A stretch of 64,000 nucleotides of DNA from Larkinella insperata (GCF_026248825.1 NZ_CP110973.1:1302001-1366000), one strand, 5' to 3'; positions 7,969-17,020 are shown, numbered from the stretch's first letter. The notes: generated by a model from the sequence alone, not told the origin. A program made the numbers and translations.

Positions 7969-10047
7969 CTACTGAATTGCAAACTCCTTATCATCCAGCC
8001 CTTTGTTCACCACCAGCGACTGGGTTTCCATCTTCATTGCCATCGGTCCCAGGTTTTGAACCAGGGTGTACGGAAATTTCACCCCGTTCACATCCTTGTA
8101 ATCACTGAAACTAACATTGACCGCCATGTCGCCCTGCGGAGTCTGTTCGACGCTGGTGCTCTGGACTTTCAACCCACTTTCCACATCGTAGAAAACGGAG
8201 AACGATTTCCCTCCCAACGCGATGTCTACTTTATAGGCATCTTTGCCGTTTACTTTCTCGGTTCCGGCCAGCGTCGTTTTCGCGCCAAACGAGCTAAACA
8301 GCAATTCGGGGAAGAGCGACGCTTTCAGGATTTCAATTTTAGCTTCGTCGTTGGCCAGGTCTTTTGACTGACCGCCCCCTTCCACTTTCACTTTCGTGCC
8401 GTCGGAGGTTATTTTTTGCACCACCTGACCCATTGCCGTTACCGCTAGTACAAACTTGGTCAGCCCTTTCTGCTTGCTTTCAATGTCAATTTTAGTGCCT
8501 TGAATTTCAGTGGTCAGTTTCTGGCTGAAGTCCGAGATTTTGGCAACGGCGTCTTTCCCGCCTACGGCCGTCAGGTACTTCCCAATGACCTGATCGACCG
8601 TCACACCCGCGGGGGTTGTTGTCAGTTTGCCCGGGGCCGGAGCGTCTACTTTGTTACCGTTCATGTCGTAATACACCACTTCGCCAAACCGTTTCAGTTT
8701 GTCGGCTACTTCGGCGGCTTTGCCAACCACCACGATGTAGGCATGTTCCGGATCGATGAGCTTAGAAGCCGACGATTGAATTTGCGCATCCGTTACGGCT
8801 TCGACGTTTTTCAGGTAATTAGTGAAAAAGTCTTCCGGCAACTTGTAGCGGGCGGTGTTGATCGCAAATTCGGCGATGGTTTCGGGGTCTTCGAGCGTAA
8901 AAATAAAGTTACCGGTGAAGGTATTCTTCGTGTGGCTCAGTTCGTCGGCCGTCGGTTTTGAGTCGCGGATGGCTTTCAGCTCGTTCATAAACTCCGCCAC
9001 GGCGCTGTCCGTTACGGCATTCCGAATGTTGGCATTGGCCCGGAACCGGCCCACCAGCCGATCGCTCGTCAGCGACGAGTAAGCGCCGTAGGTATAGCCG
9101 TGTTTTTCGCGCAGGTTGTTGAACAGCCGCGCATCGCCACCACCCAGAATGTCGTTGGTCAGGCTGGCCTGGATGGCCTCCGGGGTATACGGCTTGAGCT
9201 GAACCGGATGCGTGATGTACACCACCGACTGCACGGCGCTGGGCCGATCCACCATCGCAACGACTGTTTTCGCGGGCGGTTTTGGCATCTCATAGTCTGG
9301 CTTCGGAACGTCGCCCGGCTGCCATTTTCCGAAGTATTTCTCGACCATCGACCGGGCTTCTTCGGGGGTAATATCCCCCACCACGGCCAGGTAACCGATG
9401 TTGGGCCGGTAATAGGTTTCGTAAAACTTGCGGCAATCTTCGAGCGTAATGCGGTCCACGGTTTCCTCCGAATCCGGTTCGCCATAGGGGTGATCTTTGC
9501 CGTAGACCAGAATGCTGCTCACGCGGGTGGCAATGGCCGCCGGACTATCTTTCTGCGACGCCAGCCCGGATTTGGTCTGCTTTTTCAGCTTGTCCAGTTC
9601 CTCCGGCGTAAACTTCGCGTTCAGCACCACATCCGACATCAGCTCGAGCATTTTCGGCGTATGCTTTTTCAGCGACATGGCGTAAACGCCCGTTGGCGAG
9701 GTGCTCAGCGTGCCACCGATGAGGTCCACGGCTTCGTCGATCTGGTCTTTGGTCCGGGTTTTGGTTCCGGTTTTAATCATCTGGCCGGCAATGCTGACGT
9801 AGCCCGCCTTGTCGCCTTCGCGAATGGGCAGGTAGTCCAGAAGCAGGCTGAAAGCCACGCGGGGCAGTTTGTTGTTCTGCACCACGAACACCTTCAACCC
9901 GTTGGCGAGCGTAAAGGAAACGGGTTTTCCAACCTTAATGGTGGGCGCCGGGCCATCCGCCGGCAGTTTCGACCGGTCAAGCGTTTGTGCCTGGGCCGAC
10001 AGACCGAGGGCGATTAACCCCGCAGCCAGTATGGATTTCATTTTCAT
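7969..10047 (-). CDS. M16-like protease subunit lacking the zinc motif, fused to a LolA-like domain
   Basis: About 692 residues from the ATG at 10047 (MKMKSILAAG); the ATG at 10041 is also possible. A signal peptide (ending SAQAQ) is followed by two M16 half-domains (about 35-250 and 250-465). Where active M16 enzymes have HxxEH, this protein reads SIAGQMIKTGT, so it cannot bind the zinc and should be the non-catalytic partner. The last 200 residues (from TPAGVTVDQVIGKYLTAVGG) resemble the outer-membrane lipoprotein-sorting/LolA-like beta fold, an extra domain absent from classical M16 subunits. The catalytic partner is encoded directly upstream in the same operon, suggesting a periplasmic heterodimer. 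Confidence 0.88.
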   Translation of the reverse strand: MKMKSILAAGLIALGLSAQAQTLDRSKLPADGPAPTIKVGKPVSFTLANGLKVFVVQNNKLPRVAFSLLLDYLPIREGDKAGYVSIAGQMIKTGTKTRTKDQIDEAVDLIGGTLSTSPTGVYAMSLKKHTPKMLELMSDVVLNAKFTPEELDKLKKQTKSGLASQKDSPAAIATRVSSILVYGKDHPYGEPDSEETVDRITLEDCRKFYETYYRPNIGYLAVVGDITPEEARSMVEKYFGKWQPGDVPKPDYEMPKPPAKTVVAMVDRPSAVQSVVYITHPVQLKPYTPEAIQASLTNDILGGGDARLFNNLREKHGYTYGAYSSLTSDRLVGRFRANANIRNAVTDSAVAEFMNELKAIRDSKPTADELSHTKNTFTGNFIFTLEDPETIAEFAINTARYKLPEDFFTNYLKNVEAVTDAQIQSSASKLIDPEHAYIVVVGKAAEVADKLKRFGEVVYYDMNGNKVDAPAPGKLTTTPAGVTVDQVIGKYLTAVGGKDAVAKISDFSQKLTTEIQGTKIDIESKQKGLTKFVLAVTAMGQVVQKITSDGTKVKVEGGGQSKDLANDEAKIEILKASLFPELLFSSFGAKTTLAGTEKVNGKDAYKVDIALGGKSFSVFYDVESGLKVQSTSVEQTPQGDMAVNVSFSDYKDVNGVKFPYTLVQNLGPMAMKMETQSLVVNKGLDDKEFAIQ

Positions 10048-10135
10048 CGAAATCAAAAATTCGTTATCAGGATTTCTTTTGGAAAGAAAAATATCTTCTC
10101 TTTAATCTTATCTCTACCGTCTCTTTTGGCGTTTC

Positions 10136-11569
10136 TTAGTCGCCTTTGCCTTCTTTTTTCGGCTCCATCGCTTTTGGCAGGTAATACAACACCACCCGGT
10201 TTTCTTTCGTGAGGTACTTGTTGGCCACCCGGCGCAGGTCTTCTTTCGTCACCTTGTTGTACCGTTCCAGTTCGGTGTTGATCAGATTGGCATCACCCAA
10301 ATACATTTTGTAGTTGGCCAGGCTTTCGGCAATGCCGGCGACTCCCGCGTTTCGGTTCACGAAACTGGTTTCAATCTGGTTTTTCACTTTCTGAAACTCG
10401 GCATCGGTCACCAGGTTCTTCTTTACTTTTTCGATCTCTGCGTTCATACCGGCTTCCAGATCTTCGGCCTTGACGCCCATGTTGGCGATTCCAATGGAGA
10501 TAAACAGGCCCGGGTCTTCCGTCGACAGCGGAAAGACGCCCGTTTGTACGGCTTTTTGCTGTTTATCCACCAGTTCCTTGTTCATGCGCGAACTTTCACC
10601 GCCCGCCAGCAGGGTTTGCAAAACGTCCAGCGCGTAATAGTCCGGATCGCCCTGTGCCGGCATGTGATACGCCTGGAAAACGCCCGGCAGCGAAACGTTG
10701 TCATAAACAATATCGCGAACCTCGGCTTTCTGGGCGGGCTCTTTTACGTTCGGGCGGTACGGGGTTTTCGGGCCCTTCGGAATCTCGCTAAAGTACTTGT
10801 CTATCAGCTTTTTGGTTTCGTCCGGGTTGATGTCTCCGGCGATGGACAGGATGGCGTTCTGCGGGATGTAAAATTCTTTGTAAAAAGACCGGAACTCGTC
10901 AATTTTGGCGGCATTCAGGTCTTCCATCGAGCCGATGGGCGCCCATTTGTAGGGGTGAACCTTGTAGGCATGGCTCAGCACCTGCGGGAAGAAGCTGCCG
11001 TAGGGCTGGTTTTCGTACCGCTGGCGCCGTTCTTCCTTCACCACTTCGCGCTGGGTTTCCACGCCTTTTTCATCCACCTTGGCGTGCAGCAGCCGTTCTG
11101 ATTCCAGGTAAAGACCAAGTTCCAGTTTGTTGGAAGGCAGGATTTCGAAATAAAAGGTGCGGTCGTTGGAGGTGTTGGCGTTCAACTGCCCCCCGGCGGC
11201 TTTAACAATTTTCATGTATTCACCCCGTTTGATGTTATCGGACCCTTCAAACATCAGGTGCTCAAAGAAGTGCGCAAAACCCGACCGGCCCGGTTGTTCG
11301 TTTTTCGAGCCGACATGGTACATCATCGTGACGGCCACCAGGGGCGTTGTGTTGTCCTGATGCAAAATAACGTGCAACCCGTTTGGCAGATCGTATTCGG
11401 TAAATTTGATACGCGGGGCGGTTTGGTCCGCCGGTGTCGTCTCTGCTTTTTTCGGAGCCGCTGCGGTGGGTTTAGGTGCGGGCCGGGGGGTGGGCTTCTT
11501 GGGCGTTTGCGCTACGGCCGACCAGAACAGGCACTGGCTCAAGGCAACATAAAGCACGGTTTTTTTCAT
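10136..11569 (-). CDS. Catalytic M16 zinc peptidase
   Basis: A protein of 477 residues with a signal peptide (ending SAVAQ) and a Pro/Ala/Lys-rich linker (22-50) before the peptidase. The inverted zinc motif HFFEH is at residues 100-104 (His100, Glu103, His104), with the third ligand in EVVKEERRQ near Glu180. The second half-domain ends around residue 465. Members of this family degrade peptides in the periplasm and need both halves of a clam-shell. It precedes the non-catalytic partner by about 90 bp on the same strand, and a -7 box lies upstream at 11622-11629. Confidence 0.92.
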   Translation of the reverse strand: MKKTVLYVALSQCLFWSAVAQTPKKPTPRPAPKPTAAAPKKAETTPADQTAPRIKFTEYDLPNGLHVILHQDNTTPLVAVTMMYHVGSKNEQPGRSGFAHFFEHLMFEGSDNIKRGEYMKIVKAAGGQLNANTSNDRTFYFEILPSNKLELGLYLESERLLHAKVDEKGVETQREVVKEERRQRYENQPYGSFFPQVLSHAYKVHPYKWAPIGSMEDLNAAKIDEFRSFYKEFYIPQNAILSIAGDINPDETKKLIDKYFSEIPKGPKTPYRPNVKEPAQKAEVRDIVYDNVSLPGVFQAYHMPAQGDPDYYALDVLQTLLAGGESSRMNKELVDKQQKAVQTGVFPLSTEDPGLFISIGIANMGVKAEDLEAGMNAEIEKVKKNLVTDAEFQKVKNQIETSFVNRNAGVAGIAESLANYKMYLGDANLINTELERYNKVTKEDLRRVANKYLTKENRVVLYYLPKAMEPKKEGKGD

Positions 11570-11621
11570 AAAATGGTTACTAGAATGGAGAATAGGTTGA
11601 TTCCGGCAATCCGGCCTTTAC

Positions 11622-11629
11622 CAAATATA
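11622..11629 (-). promoter_or_regulatory. Bacteroidota -7 box for the M16 operon
   Basis: On the minus strand the bases read TATATTTG, a perfect match to the TAnnTTTG -7 element. It lies 53 bp upstream of the M16 start. No convincing -33 TTG is seen at the usual 19-23 bp spacing, so this is only half a promoter. Confidence 0.4.
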
Positions 11630-11808
11630 CAATTGTTTTTTTTCGAGTAAACGGTCTTCCGGTAAGCCAGGCGGCAAAGTTTGTCAAAAGGCTGAAAGTG
11701 AGGGATGAGTGGCAATTTTGGGCGGCTAATTTATTTTAAATTGATGAGGATCAAGAGCCAGACGGTATTTTTATCAGACCCTATCGCTGGCCGTTTAAGA
11801 ATCTGATT

Positions 11809-12132
11809 ATGATTGTGATTAGGGTTCCGTTTTTATGGGTGAATGGCATGGCGTTGTTCCCGTTTGTGCTGGTGCGCACAAAACGCCCGGATGCCGTCTT
11901 GCTCCACCACGAGCGCATTCACCTGCGGCAGCAACTGGAATTGGGCATTCTGCCGTTTTACGTCTGGTACTTGGCTGAATACCTGATCCGGCGCTGGCAG
12001 TACGGCGAGCATTATGCGGCCTACCGCAACATCAGCTTTGAGCGCGAAGCCTTCGAAAATGAATGCGATCTGGCCTACTGGAAGACGCGCCCGTGGTACG
12101 GTTTCTGGAAATACCGGACCTCCAGCTTTTAA
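11809..12132 (+). CDS. Small HExxH protein, putative metallopeptidase-like
   Basis: A protein of 107 residues with no signal peptide but a hydrophobic N-terminus. It has HERIH at residues 34-38, matching the HExxH zinc-binding pattern, followed by RQQLELGILPFYVWYLAEYL and an acidic segment (FEREAFENECD) that could supply the third ligand. I recognise it as a conserved Bacteroidota hypothetical; no activity is known to me. Its 3' end overlaps the convergent antiporter gene by 4 bp. The 239 bp upstream show no gene. Confidence 0.7.
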   Translation: MIVIRVPFLWVNGMALFPFVLVRTKRPDAVLLHHERIHLRQQLELGILPFYVWYLAEYLIRRWQYGEHYAAYRNISFEREAFENECDLAYWKTRPWYGFWKYRTSSF

Positions 12133-13307
12133 AGCGGCTCGGTTTCGCGGTAGCTGATGACGCCCAGCATCATTACCAGCGCCGTCAGGATCACCATCAC
12201 CATCAGAATACCGTCGCGAAAACCGACCAGCTTCAGGTTTTCCGGAATGCTCAGGTACAGCAGAATGGTAATCAAGCCGCGGGGCGCAATAAACACCACC
12301 GGGTTGATGCTGCCCGGCAACGAAAACCGGAGAATACCGGCCCGCACCGTATACAGAATGATCAGCAGTAAGAAGCTGACAATCAGAGCATCCGTCTCAA
12401 TCAGCGCCTGTACATTGGAGGCATATCCAAACAGCAGAAAGAAAAATGTTCGGACGATGAACGCGCCTTCCGCCGTCAGGTTTTTAAACTGATCGAGCTC
12501 CTTTTCAAACAGGTCGTTTTTGAAAATTTCGTCGAGCCGCCCCCGGATAAAAAGCTCGGTATTGTTCAGGAATAACCCGAAAACTAGAATGAGCAACAGT
12601 GGCGAAAGCTGGTAAATCCGGCTGACCGCGTAGACCAGAAAAAGCACGGAGATAATGGGCAGAAACTTGATGTGGTGGCTAATTTTACTGATCAGGTACA
12701 GCAGAAAGAAACAGCAGATCAGGGAAATAACGACCATGATCAGCGTGTCCTTGGCGAAGGAAAGAACCGAGAAAATGCCACCCGATGCGTTGTAGACCAG
12801 GAAGTTAAAAATCATAACGCCCAGAATGTCGGACAACGACGATTCGTAAACGATGAACTCGCGGCTGAGGGGGTTGAGGTTGCGGGCTCCGGGAACGGCC
12901 ACGGCGCTGCTGATCACCGCAAACGGCATGGCAGCCACCAGGCACTTGAAAAAGGACGCTTCCATCAGCACGTAAAACAAGGCGGCCATGAGCAGCGACG
13001 TGACCAGAATCGACGCCAGCGACGACCAGAAGGCCCGGCGAATGATTCCGAATTTATCGCCGGTCAGTTCCAGTTCGAGCGCCCCCTCCAGGACGATCAG
13101 AATCAGGCCCAGCGTGCCGAGCGTGGGCAGAATGGTATCGACGTACGGCAGTTGAAAGGCAAAATAATTTGTAACCTGCCGCATCAGCATTCCCAACACC
13201 AGCAGCAAAATGACCGACGGCAATTTGTAGCGGCTGCTGAGCAGGTCGAAAACGTAGGAAATCAGAACCGATAAACTAAAAATGATAATCAGGTACGAGG
13301 TATCCAT
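12129..13307 (-). CDS. Cation/proton antiporter (CPA family)
   Basis: About 392 residues starting at MDTSYLIIIF (ATG at 13307), preferred over the upstream in-frame start at 13349 because it places the first membrane helix at the N-terminus. Roughly 11-12 hydrophobic helices are visible, with the family-like stretches LPSVILLLVLGML, GLILIVLEGALELEL, AVISSAVAVPGARNL and ESSLSDILGVMIFN. The acidic residues in the last of these sit where the ion-binding Asp lies in Na+/H+ exchangers. It would exchange Na+ or K+ for H+ across the inner membrane. No regulatory C-terminal TrkA domain is present. Confidence 0.88.
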   Translation of the reverse strand: MDTSYLIIIFSLSVLISYVFDLLSSRYKLPSVILLLVLGMLMRQVTNYFAFQLPYVDTILPTLGTLGLILIVLEGALELELTGDKFGIIRRAFWSSLASILVTSLLMAALFYVLMEASFFKCLVAAMPFAVISSAVAVPGARNLNPLSREFIVYESSLSDILGVMIFNFLVYNASGGIFSVLSFAKDTLIMVVISLICCFFLLYLISKISHHIKFLPIISVLFLVYAVSRIYQLSPLLLILVFGLFLNNTELFIRGRLDEIFKNDLFEKELDQFKNLTAEGAFIVRTFFFLLFGYASNVQALIETDALIVSFLLLIILYTVRAGILRFSLPGSINPVVFIAPRGLITILLYLSIPENLKLVGFRDGILMVMVILTALVMMLGVISYRETEPL

Positions 13308-13385
13308 GCCGTCGAATTTGGCTGCAAAGACGCAATATACGGCTTTCACTCGTTCGGTAGCCAGCCTGGCCCCTTCCTCGGCGAC

Positions 13386-14849
13386 TTAAATCAGGTCCGT
13401 CGCAATTTTAGCCGACAGCAGACAGAGCGGAATACCGCCCCCCGGATGAACGCTTCCGCCCACAAAGTACAGGTTCCGGAACTGGTGCGAGAAGTTGGCG
13501 TGGCGCAGAAAAGCCGCAAACCGGTTGTTGGAACTGTTGCCGTACAGGGCGCCCTGCGAGCTTGAGGTCCGGCTTTCGATGCTGCGGGGGTCCAGAATGG
13601 ATTCGCAGGCAATCAGTGCAGCCACATCGACACCCAGGTTCTGGCTCAGTTTCCGGATTACCTGCTGCCGGGTCCGGGCGATCAGGGCATCCCAGTCCTG
13701 GCCGGAATTGTTCGGGGCATTGATCAGAATAAACCAGTTTTCGCAGCCCGGCGGGGCATCATCCGGTTTGTGTTTGGACGTGATGTTGAGGTAAACCGTG
13801 GGGTCGTCCGAGAGGGTTTTCCCGTTAAAAATCCGGTCGAATTCGGTTCGGTAATCATTGCTGAAGAAGATGTTGTGCAACCCCAGCTCCGAAAATTCTC
13901 GTTTGATTCCCCAGTAAAAAATCAGGCCTGAGCTGGATTTCGGCTGGCGTAAAATCCGCTCCGGCTGCCGGGCATTGGGCAGCAGCTTTCGGAACGTGCT
14001 CACCACGTCCATATTTGATACAACGGTGTCGTACAGCCGGGGTTCAGCCCCTTCGGTTACCACACCCACGATCCGCTCCCCTTCCGTCACCAGCTTCGTT
14101 ACGCGGGTGTTGAAATGAAACCGGACGCCCAGTTCTTCGGCCAGCCGCACAAGACTGTTGGTAATACCGATCATGCCGTTTCTCGGGAAAAACGCGCCGA
14201 TGTTGTACTCCAGGTGCGGAATAATGTTCATCGTGGCCGGTGTCTGGTACGGATCCGAACCGTTGTAAGTTGCGTATCGGTTGAAGAACTGCACCAGCTT
14301 CGGGTTTTGAAACCGCTGCTCATTGGCCCGGTTCATGGTTTTGAAAACCTCCAGTTTGGGCAGATTCAGATACCCGTGGAGCGCATCGCGGTTAACCCAG
14401 GTGGATAACTTGTGCAGCGATCGGTGCAGAAACAGCTTTTCGGTGATCGCGTACTTGGTGGCACTATCGTCCAGATGAGCCAGCAGGTGCTCGGCGGATT
14501 CGCCCAGATTGGTTTCTACTTCGCGGGCAAAAGCCGTTCGGTCGGCCCAGGCGGTCAGCCGAGTGCCGTCATCCCAGAAATACCGACAGGTTTCGTCCAG
14601 CCGAATGTAATCGAAGTAATCTTTGGGATTACGCCCGGCCAGTTGGAACAACTCATCGACCAACTGCGGCATGGTAAAAAGCGACGGCCCGGCATCAAAC
14701 CGAAAGCCGTCCTGCCCGAAGCCCGACAACTTCCCACCGGGATATGCATTGGCTTCAAACACATCAACTTCGTATTCTTTGACCGCCAGCCGAACAGCGG
14801 CCGCAATCCCGGCAATTCCGGACCCAACAATAGCAGCGGATTTTGGCAA
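13386..14849 (-). CDS. crtD: Carotenoid desaturase, CrtI/CrtD family
   Basis: A flavoprotein of 487 residues. The FAD Rossmann motif IVGSGIAGIAAAVRLA is at 7-22, the signature PGGKLSGFGQDGFRFDAGPSLFTMP at about 38-62 (key residues Gly39, Asp53, Pro56), and the C-terminal FAD motif FVGGSVHPGGGIPLCLLSAK near 457-476. The sequence style matches Bacteroidota 1-hydroxycarotenoid 3,4-desaturases, so CrtD is favoured over phytoene desaturase. It would introduce a double bond in carotenoid end-group modification at the membrane. The start must be a non-ATG codon: an in-frame stop lies five codons upstream of the TTG at 14847-14849, and no ATG occurs before the FAD motif. No other carotenoid genes are in the window. 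Confidence 0.88.
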   Translation of the reverse strand: MPKSAAIVGSGIAGIAAAVRLAVKEYEVDVFEANAYPGGKLSGFGQDGFRFDAGPSLFTMPQLVDELFQLAGRNPKDYFDYIRLDETCRYFWDDGTRLTAWADRTAFAREVETNLGESAEHLLAHLDDSATKYAITEKLFLHRSLHKLSTWVNRDALHGYLNLPKLEVFKTMNRANEQRFQNPKLVQFFNRYATYNGSDPYQTPATMNIIPHLEYNIGAFFPRNGMIGITNSLVRLAEELGVRFHFNTRVTKLVTEGERIVGVVTEGAEPRLYDTVVSNMDVVSTFRKLLPNARQPERILRQPKSSSGLIFYWGIKREFSELGLHNIFFSNDYRTEFDRIFNGKTLSDDPTVYLNITSKHKPDDAPPGCENWFILINAPNNSGQDWDALIARTRQQVIRKLSQNLGVDVAALIACESILDPRSIESRTSSSQGALYGNSSNNRFAAFLRHANFSHQFRNLYFVGGSVHPGGGIPLCLLSAKIATDLI

Positions 14850-14906
14850 AACAAGGGGAATTTAAGCGTTTCCGACGGAGAAGCTCGTTTTCAACCCGTC
14901 AACTTC

Positions 14907-15782
14907 CTACAACCGTTTGTAGTAGTTCAAGGTTACAGAAGCCTGGTTGCCTTTTTCGGGAAGGGTGTAATAGCCGTTGTTGTCTCTGCTGAAGCAAATG
15001 GCCTCACTCTGCGTACCGATTGGGTCCGTCGCCAGCGATTTGTAGCTGTTTTTCTGCAGCACATCCGCCAGCGACTGGCCACCTTGCCGACGCCAGTGAT
15101 ATGCTCCAAAGTAGGATATCAGCAGAATTTCGTTGCCATCTTCCGAAACACTACCGCCCGTGATCATGCTCAGGGGAAGTTCTCCGTAATAATCCGCTTT
15201 GTTGACCTCAGTCGTGCTCTGCGGATACGCCAGCCGATAGACGCGGACTTTGCTTTCATCCTTCGTTACCACCCACAAGTCGCGGGTTTGCGGATCGAGC
15301 AGGATGGCTTCGGCGTTGCGCGGACCGTCGGAATACCGGAAACTGATTTGATCAATACCGCCGACGGTTTCTTCCAGGTTTTTCGGTTCCGGAAACCGGT
15401 AAATATAGCTAACGTCGTTCTGCTTGAAATTATCGCCAATATCAGCCAGGTAAAGGTACGAGACCCCGTCCTGCGGGCCGGGCCCGATGGCCAGATCTTC
15501 CCAGTCGCGGTTAACGATGCCGGACAGCGGAAACCGTTTTTCCAGCTTGCCATCGGTGGTCATCAGGTTGATCTGGGCGGGGGTTCCGCTGTCTTCCTGT
15601 ACCCACAACCGACCGTCCATCGTGCGGCTGGCCACCATCCCGGAGGCTTCGTCGACCAGTCCGGGCTGAACAGGGAATTTCTCCGGCGTGGTGGAAAAGC
15701 GGTCGGAAGATTTGCTGGGGAAGATTTCGTTGCAGGAAAAAAGCGTTAGCAGCAGAAAGACAGTCAGATACCGGAAATGCAT
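14907..15782 (-). CDS. Lipoprotein with beta-propeller-like repeats
   Basis: About 291 residues from the ATG at 15782, chosen because it gives a lipoprotein signal MHFRYLTVFLLLTLFSC with a lipobox at LFSC. The body has WxEDxA-like and DIGDN motifs (NRDWEDLAIG, YLADIGDNF, RNAEAILLDPQTRDLWVVTK, GTQSEAICFSRD) that recur in the manner of propeller blades. It is likely tethered to the inner or outer membrane. The partner and ligand are unknown. It lies 57 bp upstream of the carotenoid desaturase on the same strand, but a functional link is not evident. Confidence 0.75.
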   Translation of the reverse strand: MHFRYLTVFLLLTLFSCNEIFPSKSSDRFSTTPEKFPVQPGLVDEASGMVASRTMDGRLWVQEDSGTPAQINLMTTDGKLEKRFPLSGIVNRDWEDLAIGPGPQDGVSYLYLADIGDNFKQNDVSYIYRFPEPKNLEETVGGIDQISFRYSDGPRNAEAILLDPQTRDLWVVTKDESKVRVYRLAYPQSTTEVNKADYYGELPLSMITGGSVSEDGNEILLISYFGAYHWRRQGGQSLADVLQKNSYKSLATDPIGTQSEAICFSRDNNGYYTLPEKGNQASVTLNYYKRL

Positions 15783-15869
15783 TCGTCTCAAGGTTGGTTG
15801 TATAGTACAAATAACGTTAAAACCGGGGCATCTGATTGTGGGAGCCACGGAATTTTGAGTAAACGCGTG

Positions 15870-16007
15870 TCAGCGGGCAATCGTGTAAGGAAACCGTTCG
15901 CGGTAAAGTTGCCGGAATGTTAGCGTATAAATCAGCAGAACGCAGGCCAACGCCGTCGAAAGGGGGTACGCCTTAACCGTTTTTGGTGGAGGAAGGAATC
16001 GGTTTTT
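15870..16007 (-). other. Short hydrophobic open frame after the PadR-partner gene
   Basis: In the +1 frame relative to the gene at 15973, an open stretch of 45 codons overlaps that gene's end and continues past its stop. It encodes one plausible transmembrane helix (ALACVLLIYTL) followed by a basic tail (RQLYRERFPYTIAR). It has no ATG. It could be the frameshifted original C-terminus of the upstream membrane protein, a tiny protein with a TTG start, or chance. Confidence 0.25.
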
Positions 16008-16659
16008 TCAACACCGTACGAAGAGCCGTGATGGTGGCCAGCATGTATAACACCGCCGACATTTCAACCCAGGCCATTATGGCTGCTTCCACCACCGGTG
16101 GCGACGACCCGCCCAACGCCGTCAGAAAATAGTGATAAATGACGTACAGGACATAAGCCCCAAGGTTGGCCGCATTGAACCAGTTTACGGGCTGATCAAC
16201 CAGGAATGAACCGCCGTTCCTTCGCGCCAGGACCACCCACCCGACCAGAGAAGCCAGCACACCAATCAGCAGATTAAAAATCCCGACCAACAGAAAAGCG
16301 TGTACCTCTTCGCTCCATTGGGTGTAGCCGTTGATCCCGTAGAAAACAGCAAATAAGACGGCCGGCAGCAGCTTGTTGGTCCGGAAATACGACTGAAAAC
16401 CCGTCCAGACCAAGCGTTCCAATCGTTTGGCCCTGTGGCTCTGATAGGTTTCCTCCATGTTCAGCAGACCCTGCCGCCCGCCAAACCCGTCGTGAACTTC
16501 CCGCAACGCCTGCCCGAACGGCATCCCCCGCTCCGTTCGCTCGGCAATACCGCTGGCGTAGTGATCGGTCAGTTCGGCAATCAGCTCTTCGTTGATCAGC
16601 CAGTTTTCTTTCCGCAGGTGGCTGTCGATTGCTTGCAGTTGAGCGGGGTTCAGGGTCAT
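15973..16659 (-). CDS. Membrane protein partner of the PadR regulator
   Basis: A protein of 228 residues with a soluble N-terminal part (LNPAQLQAIDSHLRKE, ELIAELTDHYASGIAERTERG) that looks like the helical domain common to proteins paired with PadR regulators, including the DGFGGRQGLLNMEE motif. It is followed by about four transmembrane helices (roughly 95-215). The start codon is 1 bp after the PadR stop, so translation is probably coupled. Such proteins are thought to act as membrane partners or anti-regulators; the actual role here is unknown. An open hydrophobic frame follows in +1 (see the separate entry), which raises a possible C-terminal frameshift. Confidence 0.75.
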   Translation of the reverse strand: MTLNPAQLQAIDSHLRKENWLINEELIAELTDHYASGIAERTERGMPFGQALREVHDGFGGRQGLLNMEETYQSHRAKRLERLVWTGFQSYFRTNKLLPAVLFAVFYGINGYTQWSEEVHAFLLVGIFNLLIGVLASLVGWVVLARRNGGSFLVDQPVNWFNAANLGAYVLYVIYHYFLTALGGSSPPVVEAAIMAWVEMSAVLYMLATITALRTVLKKPIPSSTKNG

Positions 16660-16660
16660 A

Positions 16661-17014
16661 TCAGACAGCTGGTTTTAACGAAGTAGCTCCGCCCTTCAGG
16701 AGTTGTTGCAGGTTTTCCAGCATGACGGCCAGTTCCGTAATACGCCCGGCGGCTTCGGTATGGCCATCTTTCGTCAGCGAATAATACTTCCGCGCCCGGC
16801 CTTCTACCACCTGCGTTTCGGTCGTCAGCAGCCCTTCGGCTTCGAGCTTGTGCAAAGCCGGGTAAAGCGCTCCCTCGGTGACGTTCATCTGGCCGGCCGT
16901 CAGCGCCTTCACTTTCTGGGTGATTTCATAGCCGTACATCCGTTCCTGCTCTTCCAGAAGCCGCAGGATGATGACGGAGAGGCTGCCTTTTAAAAACTGC
17001 TGATTGGTGCTCAT
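16661..17014 (-). CDS. PadR-family transcriptional regulator
   Basis: A protein of 117 residues from the ATG at 17014 (MSTNQQFLKGSLSVIILRLL). It has the winged-helix pattern of PadR: LRLLEEQERMYGYEITQKV, then VTEGALYPALHKLEAEGLL and the wing ARKYYSLTKDG, with a C-terminal dimerisation helix. It would repress its own two-gene operon. An inverted repeat, AAGTATA-N13-TATACTT, lies directly upstream of the start (17021-17047) and is a good operator candidate. The divergent exporter gene begins about 130 bp away and could share control. Confidence 0.9.
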   Translation of the reverse strand: MSTNQQFLKGSLSVIILRLLEEQERMYGYEITQKVKALTAGQMNVTEGALYPALHKLEAEGLLTTETQVVEGRARKYYSLTKDGHTEAAGRITELAVMLENLQQLLKGGATSLKPAV

Positions 17015-17020
17015 GGCAGC

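Noticed and set aside
9100..10017. Open frame of 305 codons on the plus strand
   Set aside because: Shadow of the M16-like gene on the opposite strand; low-complexity His/Arg/Gly-rich translation.
14412..15749. Long open frame of 445 codons on the plus strand
   Set aside because: It runs antisense across the desaturase and the lipoprotein gene, whose motifs and signal peptides are convincing; the frame has no recognisable domain.
15973..15990. Programmed -1 frameshift site at the AAAAAC run
   Set aside because: The heptamer in frame is C-AAA-AAC, which does not fit X-XXY-YYZ, and the open frame that follows needs +1, not -1.
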